Source: Aquila chrysaetos chrysaetos (Eukaryota > Chordata > Aves > Accipitriformes > Accipitridae). Taken from it: DNA of 64,000 nt. The stretch covers positions 70,408,742 through 70,472,741 of the forward strand of contig NC_044007.1 of assembly GCF_900496995.4 (NCBI RefSeq). The letters are read 5' to 3'. A program made the translations under genes and the position numbers. Every line of letters begins with the position of its first letter. The stretch's first letter is position 1. The notes below the pieces were generated by a model. That model searched no databases. It was not told the DNA's origin and was given only the letters and a program-made list of their open reading frames with translations. This document shows positions 9,110 through 17,050 of this stretch, piece after piece.

Positions 9110-10624
9110 ATGGGTGATAGCAAAATTGCCCGTTTGGGGAAAGAAGCTTTGTTTGATTTTTTAGAAAAACATAAAGCGCGACCCTCTGTGCTTGGGATAG
9201 ACTGGGCTCAGGGAAATTGGTATAATCTGCAGAGCGTTGTTGATCGGATGGTCGCTTTACAGAAAGATGCTAGAGTGCGGTCAGGGAAAGGAAAAGCAAT
9301 TGCGTGTGCCGTTCTCGGAGCCAGTCTGGCCGCAGCAGTGGAGGATAGGGATTGCCACCTCACTGCAGAATCTCAAATTATTGAATCCCTCCAAAATCTT
9401 GTTCAGTCCCTTATGGGACAAGTGGCGGGATTAAAAGCACAACTTGAAGCAGAAAAGAACCAAGTGAAACATTTGCAAATTGCTCTTAAGGAGCAGCTCC
9501 TTGCAGGTACTGTCCGTGAGGAAATTCCTCCAAGATCAGAAATTTGCTACCCCTTTAAGGACCTGCAGGCAGCAAAAGAGAGAGTGGAGAAGTTAGAGCT
9601 GCCTTCATTGCGACCTTTAGTCAAAACTGAATATACTTATGATGATGAGCAAGACCAGTTCCCCCAAGTTACAACTAAAGAGGTCCCCTATACTGCCACT
9701 GAGTTGGCAAAACTAAAAAAGGAATTTGGCCGAACCCCTAAGGAGTCAGAAACGGAGTATGTGTGGAGAGTATCATTGTCGGGGGGGGACCAGATTCTGT
9801 TAAGTGAAAAGGAGGCGGAAGGGTATTGGGGACCGGGAGTGTTTTTAACTACTGGGAATCACCGTGCCCCCTGGTCTTTAACCCAACGGGCAGCCTATTG
9901 GGCGGGAGGTTTGAACCCCTTGGAGAGGGGAGATCCCCTCGCGATTACGGGGACTGTTGATCAATTAGTGGAGAGTGTGCAAAAGGCAGCTTGTCTGCAG
10001 ATGATGTATGATCGAAAATTGGAGCCTAGGCAGGAGTCCCCAATGATGATGTTGGTGGATCCTGAGCGAATGACTCCCCTTATACGGGGACTCCCTGATT
10101 CCCTGAAACCAATTGGTATACAATTACAAGGAAAGATACAGGCGATGCCCCAGGGCGAGAGTGTTGGGGCTGCTTCAGGAGGATTCACGCCTGATCAGCA
10201 CCGCCGCCCCCCAGATAAGAAAATTTGGACTTGGGGAGAAGTGGCCCAGGAATTAATTAATTACGGGCGCAAATATGGTCCTGTTAACCCTCCAGCCACC
10301 AAAACAGACTCCAGGGGCTTGAGGCGGACTGAAGTAAAAATAGTTCCGTGCCCTGGGAGTGATAAGAGAACACCCCTTGCTAAACCGCCGGGGGGGAGAG
10401 ATATCCCGAACAAACGTAATATACTGTGGGCGCGGGGATACCAGAAGGGGATCCCGCGTAGCTTAATGGACGGGATGCCAACAGACAAATTGGAAAAATT
10501 GGTAACAGCGTGGCCTGATAAACCAGTAAACAGAAAAGTGGATTTTGAGAATACTACCCTGAGCACACCTTCCCTGATTGATTTATCAGAAACAAATGCC
10601 ACCCAAGAGCCGGCGGGAAACTAG
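9110..10624 (+). CDS. gag: ERV Gag polyprotein, no zinc knuckle
   Basis: Structural precursor that would assemble the viral core. I place the start at ATG 9110 (A at -3, G at +4, a strong context). The open frame extends three codons further upstream only to a TTG. This gives 504 residues ending at TAG 10622-10624. Residues about 88-130 form a heptad-rich, charged coiled coil; about 215-320 is a Trp- and Pro-containing segment that could be the capsid core; the C-terminal third is basic and proline-rich. There is no Cys-Cys-His-Cys zinc knuckle anywhere, unlike most orthoretroviral Gags; spumaviral and some class III Gags also lack it and have an N-terminal coiled coil. A YPFKDL at about 147-152 could be an ALIX-type late motif; I see no PPxY or PTAP. 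The frame is intact. Recognition rests on position, length and the frameshift to pol. Confidence 0.88.
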   Translation: MGDSKIARLGKEALFDFLEKHKARPSVLGIDWAQGNWYNLQSVVDRMVALQKDARVRSGKGKAIACAVLGASLAAAVEDRDCHLTAESQIIESLQNLVQSLMGQVAGLKAQLEAEKNQVKHLQIALKEQLLAGTVREEIPPRSEICYPFKDLQAAKERVEKLELPSLRPLVKTEYTYDDEQDQFPQVTTKEVPYTATELAKLKKEFGRTPKESETEYVWRVSLSGGDQILLSEKEAEGYWGPGVFLTTGNHRAPWSLTQRAAYWAGGLNPLERGDPLAITGTVDQLVESVQKAACLQMMYDRKLEPRQESPMMMLVDPERMTPLIRGLPDSLKPIGIQLQGKIQAMPQGESVGAASGGFTPDQHRRPPDKKIWTWGEVAQELINYGRKYGPVNPPATKTDSRGLRRTEVKIVPCPGSDKRTPLAKPPGGRDIPNKRNILWARGYQKGIPRSLMDGMPTDKLEKLVTAWPDKPVNRKVDFENTTLSTPSLIDLSETNATQEPAGN

Positions 10625-10685
10625 ATCCTTCGCCTTCCAGTGGTGAGCGGGGGGGCGAAGGTTGGATGTATATTAGACAGCTCAC
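10615..10685 (+). promoter_or_regulatory. Programmed -1 frameshift module (gag/pol)
   Basis: The heptamer GGGAAAC (10615-10621) is phased G-GGA-AAC in the gag frame and abuts the gag TAG stop. After a 5-nt spacer, CCTTCGCC (10627-10634) pairs perfectly with GGCGAAGG (10654-10661). Loop bases GTGAGC (10643-10648) can pair with GCTCAC (10680-10685), giving an H-type pseudoknot. The pol frame is -1 relative to gag and is open from 10582, so slippage here joins Gag to protease-RT. G-GGA-AAC is an established retroviral slippery site; activity here is inferred. Confidence 0.87.
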
Positions 10686-12423
10686 TGAAAACGGCCAGGG
10701 TGATTTACTAATTACAGGCATTGTGGGACCAAGACAAGTCCCAGTCACCTTTTTGATAGATACCGGAGCTCAGATTTCAGCTATTAAAACCAAAGATGCT
10801 GCTAATTGCGGAATTACACCCTCCAAACAGCGGCTTTTTGTGGCAGATGCATTCGGCATTGTTCAGCCACAGGCATTAGCAATGGTCAGCCTGCGTTTGC
10901 CAGGAGAAGATAGTGCCACTACAGTGACAATGGTTGTGGGGGAGTTTCCACTTAACCTTTTAGGACTCGATGTTTTAAAAGGAAAAACCTGGATTGATAA
11001 CCAAAGCAGACAGTGGTCGTTTGGCTCTCCCACAATAGATATTCGGCTGTTAAAAGCCGCGCCGCTGCTTCCCCCTTCAAAGCTTACAAATGTTAAACCC
11101 TACCCAATACCCTTGGGGGCCAGAGAGGGAATAGCGCCTGTGTTAGAGGACTTAAAGGGACAGGGTATTGTGATTCCAACCCATTCTCCTTTTAACTCCC
11201 CGGTGTGGCCAGTGCGAAAACCTAACGGCAAGTGGAGATTAACTGTAGATTATCGCAGACTTAATGCAAATACTGGTCCATTGACAGCTGCGGTACCAAA
11301 TATTGCTGAGCTTATAGCTACAATCCAAGAACGAGCCCACCCGATTATGGCAACAGTGGATGTTAAAGATATGTTTTTTATGGTCCCCCTGCAAACAGAG
11401 GATCAAGACCGCTTTGCATTTACTTGGGAAGGTCAGCAATTTACTTTTACCCGACTCCCACAAGGATACAAGCATTCCCCCACTCTGGCTCATCATGCAT
11501 TAGCGCAGGAGCTAGAAGTAATTCAGACAGAGGAAGGGGTCAGTGTTTATCAGTACATTGATGACATTCTTGTAGGTGGGGATGAAACAGAAAAGGTTCG
11601 GAAAACTCAAGATAACATAATTTCCCACTTGGAAAGCTTGGGGCTGAAAATTCCACCAGAGAAAATACAAACACCCTCAAGCGAAGTAAAGTTTTTAGGA
11701 ATTTGGTGGAAGGGAGGGATGACATGTATCCCCCCTGACACCCTTTCCTCATTGGATCAGATTAAAATGCCAGAGTCAAAAAAGGATTTACAGCATGTAC
11801 TAGGATTACTTGTGTTTTGGAGGAAACATATCCCTGATTTTTCAATTATTGCAAGACCCCTATATGACTTGTTGCGAAAAGGGGCTCAGTGGGAATGGAC
11901 CAAGCCCCACGAAGAGGCATTGCAATTGCTAATTTTTGAAGCAACTGCCCATCAAGCCCTTGGTCCTATTCATCCCACAGACCCTGTCCATATTGAATGG
12001 GGATTTGCCAAAAGTGAGTTATCAATACATTTATGGCAAAAGGGCCCCAAAGGACCCACTCAACCTATTGGGTTCTATTCTCGCAGTTTTAAGGATGCAG
12101 AAAAAAGATATACTGCTTGGAAGAAAGGTTTGTTTGTAGTCAGTTTAGCCTTGAGAGAGGCTGAACGGACTATTCGACAACAGTCTATAGTACTTAGAGG
12201 CCCGTTTAAAGTAACCAAGACTGTTTTAGCAGGAACTCCGCCCCCTGACGGGGTGGCTCAGAGAGCCTCTGTACGAAAATGGTATGCCCAGATAAAGCAT
12301 TATTGTGACATTTTTACTGTGTCTGAGGGGGCAGCAAAGATGTTAACCATTCAAGAGGAAATACGTGAAACTGTTAATTGTTTGTGTAGTTTTGTCGGTG
12401 ATTGCTTTGTTAATATTCACAGG
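10621..12423 (+). CDS. pol: ERV protease-reverse transcriptase, truncated pol
   Basis: About 601 codons entered by -1 frameshift at 10621 (the first internal ATG is 10666). Residue 47 is the catalytic Asp of an aspartic protease (LIDTGAQ, Asp codon at 10759), with LLGLDVL as the protease C-terminal motif. The RT follows: motif A Asp codon at 11359, LPQGYKHSP, and the YIDD active site at 11554-11565 (residues 312-315), then thumb and connection to about residue 573. The RNase H and integrase domains expected next are absent: the frame passes through about 30 unassigned residues into env with no stop. The catalytic residues of protease and RT are present, so those domains may be active, but the element cannot supply integrase. 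Roughly 450-550 residues are missing by comparison with a usual pol (estimate). Confidence 0.9.
12395..12423 (+). promoter_or_regulatory. Candidate env 3' splice site
   Basis: A T-rich stretch (TTGCTTTGTTAATATT) leads to CACAG/G, with the AG at 12421-12422 and the env ATG at 12424, one base into the exon. A CTAAT/TTAAT-like branch motif is nearby. This is a convincing acceptor for a spliced env mRNA whose leader would come from one of the donors near 8880 or 9032. The site is predicted by eye only. Confidence 0.6.
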
Positions 12424-14079
12424 ATGTTCATTATACCACCACAGATGTTGTTTTTGTTAACTATTGTTACCGCCTTTAATATCTGGGGAAACTCCTGTGC
12501 CCCTCTTTTCGGCTTGGAGTGGCAAAATAAATTTGTGGCTCTAGGCCAGCAAGTGGCCAACACTTTTAATCTGACTAATTGTTGGGTATGTGGTGGGCCC
12601 TTAGGTTTGGAAAGCTGGCCATGGACTGCTGTCCCTATTTCCCCAAAATGGTTAGTGAGTAATTACAGTGAGGTCAAAAATGATTCTTACTGGAGTGAAG
12701 ACATGCAGCCCTGGACAATACAATACCCAGTCCAAGGTGAATATTGTCTGAACCGAACACAGAAAGATGGTATTCCCGTGGGAAATAGCAAGTGCAACTG
12801 GACCTATACTTATGACAACCATTGCCTCACTGATGGTTGTAGACCGATTGATTGTTCAAACCATAGGGCAGCTATATCACTGCCAGAGGGGGGCGACCAG
12901 GCATATTGTCGCCTTTTGAGTTCTAGTTCTCCAAATTTTGTGCCTCGCTGGTCTGGATGGGCCTGGGTGAATCAAACAGGACACAGGAAACAGTTTTCCC
13001 ATTTTTGGTCTTCCACTAATCAGTCTAATAACCTTAATGTTACCTGCTTTTGGCACCATGATTCTGGTGCCTGGAAATGCAGACTCACTGATAAAACATA
13101 TTCTCGTCTCCCTGATGGGACTCAAATTTGGTGGTCAAGTGATAATAAAGACTACTGTAAGGGACATTTGAGTATAGGTCCGGATGGGCTTCCTATCTGC
13201 TGGGACACCACAGAGGGGGTGGGAAAAACTGTGGACAGGTTGTTGATGAATGGTCCATCAGATCATCCTCTGGGAGTAGATAATTCAACATATTTCCAAT
13301 CAAATTGGACTGGAGTGTGTTATGTGGGGGTAATTCACCCTTTGTTTTTCCTGCTCCCAGACGATGAAGGGGATGGACTGGGTGTTAAAGTATATGATGA
13401 TCTCAATCGATATCGACAACCCATTGATACCTCTATAGCAGGTGGGAGTGGTCAAACCTGGGGCAAAGACAAGTGGACGCCTCAACGTATCATACAACAT
13501 TATGGACCTGCCACCTGGAACCCCAATGAGTGGGTTAGCGGTGCTCGAGAACCTATCTATAACCTAAATCGCATCATCCGGTTACAAGCTGTCCTAGAGA
13601 TCATTACTAACGAGACAGCCCGTGCCCTTGATCTATTGGCGGATCAAGCTACACAAATGCGAACAGCAATATTACAACATCGCATGGTTCTCGATTACCT
13701 GCTAGCCGAGGAAGGAGGTGTTTGTGGTAAACTAAATGATTCTAACTGTTGTTTAAAAATTGATGACAGCGGGAAAATTGTTAAACAAATTACTGCGGGA
13801 ATACGAAAGCTGGCCCATGTTCCTGTCCAGACATGGAAAAGCTGGGACATAGATATGTTTTCCTGGCTCCCTGGAGGTCCATGGGTTAAACGAATGCTAT
13901 TTTACTTGTTGTGTGGTTTTGCCATGTTATTCTTTTTACCATGTGTCATTCCATGCTTTATACAATTGATTCAACGTGTTGTAACTAATATGCAATTTGT
14001 AACTACTATTTTGCCTGACGGTGTTAAACAAATTCGCGCTGTGCACCGAACCACACTGTCGGTAATACAGATTGTATAA
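12424..14079 (+). CDS. env: ERV envelope glycoprotein, intact open frame
   Basis: 551 codons from ATG 12424 to TAA 14077-14079, in the same frame as pol. Residues 1-25 look like a signal peptide. CWVC at residues 53-56 (12580-12591) resembles the CXXC isomerase motif of gammaretroviral surface subunits, though placed unusually near the N terminus. About a dozen N-X-S/T sites follow. The transmembrane half has a heptad region (about 380-430) and a C-X7-CC motif (13723-13752), one residue longer than the usual C-X6-CC. A membrane anchor spans about 491-516 with nearby cysteines, followed by a tail of about 35 residues. I see no R-X-K/R-R furin site between the two halves and no clear fusion peptide, so maturation by cleavage is doubtful. 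The frame has no stop or frameshift, in keeping with recent integration. Confidence 0.88.
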   Translation: MFIIPPQMLFLLTIVTAFNIWGNSCAPLFGLEWQNKFVALGQQVANTFNLTNCWVCGGPLGLESWPWTAVPISPKWLVSNYSEVKNDSYWSEDMQPWTIQYPVQGEYCLNRTQKDGIPVGNSKCNWTYTYDNHCLTDGCRPIDCSNHRAAISLPEGGDQAYCRLLSSSSPNFVPRWSGWAWVNQTGHRKQFSHFWSSTNQSNNLNVTCFWHHDSGAWKCRLTDKTYSRLPDGTQIWWSSDNKDYCKGHLSIGPDGLPICWDTTEGVGKTVDRLLMNGPSDHPLGVDNSTYFQSNWTGVCYVGVIHPLFFLLPDDEGDGLGVKVYDDLNRYRQPIDTSIAGGSGQTWGKDKWTPQRIIQHYGPATWNPNEWVSGAREPIYNLNRIIRLQAVLEIITNETARALDLLADQATQMRTAILQHRMVLDYLLAEEGGVCGKLNDSNCCLKIDDSGKIVKQITAGIRKLAHVPVQTWKSWDIDMFSWLPGGPWVKRMLFYLLCGFAMLFFLPCVIPCFIQLIQRVVTNMQFVTTILPDGVKQIRAVHRTTLSVIQIV

Positions 14080-14163
14080 AATGCTCTTTTCTGGCTTTTC
14101 TATATAGCTATCTTTTCTCAAAACCACCATGGGTCCTGAAACAATCTTTGAGCCACGGGGTGG
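14080..14163 (+). other. env 3' flank and weak polypurine tract
   Basis: 84 bp between the env stop and the 3' LTR. The bases just before the LTR, CCACGGGGTGG (14153-14163), are where a polypurine primer should lie, but the purine run is only GGGG followed by TGG. No better tract exists in this interval. Confidence 0.6.
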
Positions 14164-14886
14164 TGTTAGAGGCTGAATTGTTATCTCGAACCATTTGCCT
14201 CAAAGATTGTGAGGTATGAGGGACTGGGCTGTCATCAAGGAACTGTGAACTGCTCATCCAGAGCCCTTTGTCTCCAAGATGGCCGGTTTAAGCGGGACAC
14301 TCCTCTGTCCATAAGGACGATTACCAGGCCATTGAGGCATTCAGGGGAGGAAACTGGGCTGGAGCTGATAAGATATTGGTTTCTGGTATCGATCACGCGA
14401 AGGTCGTGTGTGATGAATGAAACCTGCAGCGCATGACATCATCGAAATATGCCCTATAAAGAACCCCTAGAAACAAGTGGTGAAGGGGGCCTTTTCTTCC
14501 TCACCAAAGAATTGAAGATGGAGGACCGACGGGACGCCGCTGGATCCGTGCTGGTGACCTTCCTTGACCGACTGCTGGCCTGAGGACCAACGGGACGCCG
14601 CTGGACCCATGCTGGTGACCATCCTTGCAACTCTCGCCACCGACTACTTGCCTGAGGACCGACGGGACGCCGCTGGATCCATGGTGGTGACTATCCTTGC
14701 AACTCTATCCCGACTGCTTGCTTAATTTCTACCTTTTCTTCCATTCTATCCTATCGCTACCATTTTTCCGCTTTTGATACTTTTGATAATAAAAACTCTT
14801 TTGACTATACGGCATTTGACCTCGTTTGTGTCTTAATCTCACTCTTGGGATCATATAGAAACCTTCCCCGACATTGGATCGGGACA
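14164..14886 (+). repeat. 3' LTR of the provirus
   Basis: 723 bp, matching the 5' LTR base for base by reading except 14841 (A, versus G at 8749). It carries the same core promoter (14434-14460), tandem units (14523-14724) and AATAAA (14788-14793). It ends GGGACA and is followed by the CCCTG duplication. Confidence 0.95.
14788..14814 (+). terminator. 3' LTR poly(A) signal
   Basis: AATAAA at 14788-14793, a CA about 20 bp downstream, then a GT-rich element. This is the copy expected to form the 3' ends of proviral transcripts. Confidence 0.75.
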
Positions 14887-14891
14887 CCCTG
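14887..14891. repeat. Target-site duplication of provirus, right (CCCTG)
   Basis: Identical to 8067-8071. Confidence 0.93.
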
Positions 14892-15799
14892 TAGGCATAA
14901 CGATGTTGAAATCTATTGTGCACAGCAGAGCAGCTTCAACAAGAGACCAGGGAGCACTCACCTTGGAATATCCTACATCTCACCAGTGAAGGTGCTTTCC
15001 TAGTACACGCACTTTACCCCTCTTTTCCACTCTTTTACCATTTGCTATGCAGAAGGAATATACGAGCCCAGCTTTGCAGGGTCCTAAACCCATGGGCTGC
15101 AAAGAAAGAAGCCTTTATCTCCCTCAACCTTGGGAAAATAGCTGCCATGCCTAGAGGTGAAAATGCATTTCTGCCCTACCTCCCCACCTTGCTCCTTCCC
15201 AGGAAGGCTCCCTGTTTTCTATACCATACCCACCCAGCTCCTCTCAGGAGCTCAGCCCATGTCTGAAGAGAAGGCATCTTCCCAGGGAGTCTCCATGTGG
15301 CTTTGGTCCTCAAGAGGCCCCAGATGCTTCCCACCCGGGAAGGAGTGGTCCCACCCTACCCCAGGCACCAAAATGTCTGACTACAGCTCTGAAAATGCCA
15401 TTTGATACATAATACACATATGGCATGACTTTCCCTCTTATGCTGCAGGACTTTGTCAAATAAAGTCAGTGGAATTACAGTGGTGTAAAGCCTGCATAAA
15501 TAAGGTAAGAATAAGACAGCTTTCTGTCTGCTACAGCCTGATCGTATGAGAAGCTGAACATTTCCCGCTTAGTGACCTCTATTCACATCTATTTGATTTC
15601 AGTGAGAATTCAGCTATCAGAGTTAATCTCTTACAACCTACTATTCTGATGCAATATGTTGCTCTCATTCAGGAAATCTGAACTGAGTTTAGAAATTCCC
15701 AGGTCCCTCTGACAGTCAATAACTTACTATTTTAGTGCAATGAGCACATTAGCCCTGAACAGCTTGAGACTGCATTCTCCATTGATCAGATAAACAATT
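14892..15799. other. Intergenic, no gene seen
   Basis: Pre-integration flank. An open frame of 116 codons (14916-15266) overlaps an 82-codon frame in another phase; neither shows a domain, and the region is locally C/T-rich, which lowers stop frequency. I see no exon. Confidence 0.55.
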
Positions 15800-16090
15800 T
15801 GTGAGATATTTTATTACAAAATGATGCACCAATTTAGCCATCTTTTCATCAATGATGTGCTTAAATTGGATGTGAAATGCCAAGAAAGTTACCTCCCCAG
15901 GGTGCCATCAGTGAGAAATGTAAAGCAGAGGCTTTCAGTTAATATGGTTCATGTAGCGGAGTTTTATCTTTCAGTCAAATCAAATTTAAGTCAGCTGGTA
16001 ATACATGTTTGACCTCCCATTATCTAAAGCCATAAATTGCACTGTAGTGATTTGTTAATCTGGCCTTAAATCATCCAGCAACCTTTATAC
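15800..16090. other. Candidate conserved non-coding element
   Basis: Complex, repeat-free AT-rich sequence with closely packed motifs such as ATGATGCACC, CAAATCAAATTTAAG and GATTTGTTAATC. It looks like the slowly evolving enhancer-type elements common in gene deserts. A 63-codon frame here is incidental. Impression only. Confidence 0.3.
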
Positions 16091-16779
16091 GTTTTTTTAT
16101 GAATCATGGGGTTTTTCTTCTTCATTTTCTTATGAGTCCATAGAGTACAGTTGATTACATCTCTGCTTCTTGTACCTACTCAACTCATTCAAGAACCCTT
16201 ATTTCTGTTGAATATAAAATGCAGTATTGTTTCTAAATTCATTTAAGTATAGAAGACCACACTCTGGCTATAACTGCTTTATTCCAGAGGATAGCACAGA
16301 TAGTCTTAACAGCCCACTTTAAGATTGCATCTCTGAATGACAAAAGAAATGGAAAATGAATCGCATAGTATTTGTGATCTTTTATCAAAAAGTATGTAAG
16401 CCTGTGTTAGCATATTTACTAAGACAAATTTAATTAACAGAACAGAGGTCCTATTTTATGTCACAGCCACCTCATGTTGCACTTGTACCATAGTTTGGCC
16501 ACAAAATTTCAGGACTTACATGAACCATCGTTGTTTGATATATGATGTAAGTAAACAGGTAACATTATTCACTTCCCTTGCCACCACTTTTGAAAAAAAG
16601 ATAGATAGGGAAAACTATGGAATATAAAGTATATGCATAACTATGGGAAATAAAGTATCCTCATGACACTTCCAGAAGAAGAAGTTCAGAAGTCAAAAGT
16701 CATGAGACTATGAGAAATGCCTTGCTTTATGTAAAAAGGTAAGTCTCAATTATTCACTATCATCAGACTTTTTTAAAAC

Positions 16780-17050
16780 TTCTTTGGCTCAACATGCCGG
16801 TGATAGTGAGTTTTGCCAGCTTTTAAAAACCTGTTGCCAAGACTGTTGATTGCAGCCCGCAATCATCACAAGAGTCCCTGGCAGAGGACCCAGAAAAATC
16901 ATGGTCCTGTGCGTCGGGCATTGTGAACGGGCCTAGGGGGAGATGCACCATAATCAATGTCATGGAGGTAAGAGCAGAGACTCATCAAACTCATTTAATG
17001 GTGTGGCTATTAAGCCTGCATTAGATGGGTCCACTTGCAATCCTGGCTCA
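16780..17050. other. Candidate conserved non-coding element
   Basis: Repeat-free segment with a perfect 7-bp inverted repeat TGATTGC/GCAATCA (16847-16853 and 16859-16865, 5-base spacer) and nearby ATAATCAATGTCAT and ATTTAATGG motifs. Its texture differs from the surrounding decayed DNA. Conservation was not tested. Confidence 0.33.

Larger units (their letters stand above)
8072..14886 (+). mobile_element. Young internally deleted endogenous retrovirus (class III-like)
   Basis: A 6815-bp provirus is bounded by two 723-bp LTRs in the same orientation and a perfect 5-bp target duplication. By reading both, the LTRs differ at a single position (G at 8749, A at 14841). Order: LTR, PBS (8802), leader with duplications, gag (9110-10624), frameshift module (10615-10685), pol lacking RNase H and integrase (10621-12423), env (12424-14079), LTR. 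Gag and the pol-env frame are open throughout. A zinc-knuckle-free Gag and 5-bp TSD suggest an ERV-L/spuma-like lineage; Env is gammaretrovirus-like, so the element may be a recombinant. Without integrase it must have been inserted by proteins supplied from elsewhere, or lost pol sequence during the final round of copying. Confidence 0.95.

Noticed and set aside
10666..10668. ATG 10666 as the start of pol
   Set aside because: The frame is open upstream to 10582 and overlaps gag, with a clear -1 slippery site at 10615-10621, so pol is better explained by frameshifting.
14916..15266. 116-codon frame beside the provirus as a host exon
   Set aside because: Overlapped by another frame in a C/T-rich region, with no consensus splice sites at its borders.
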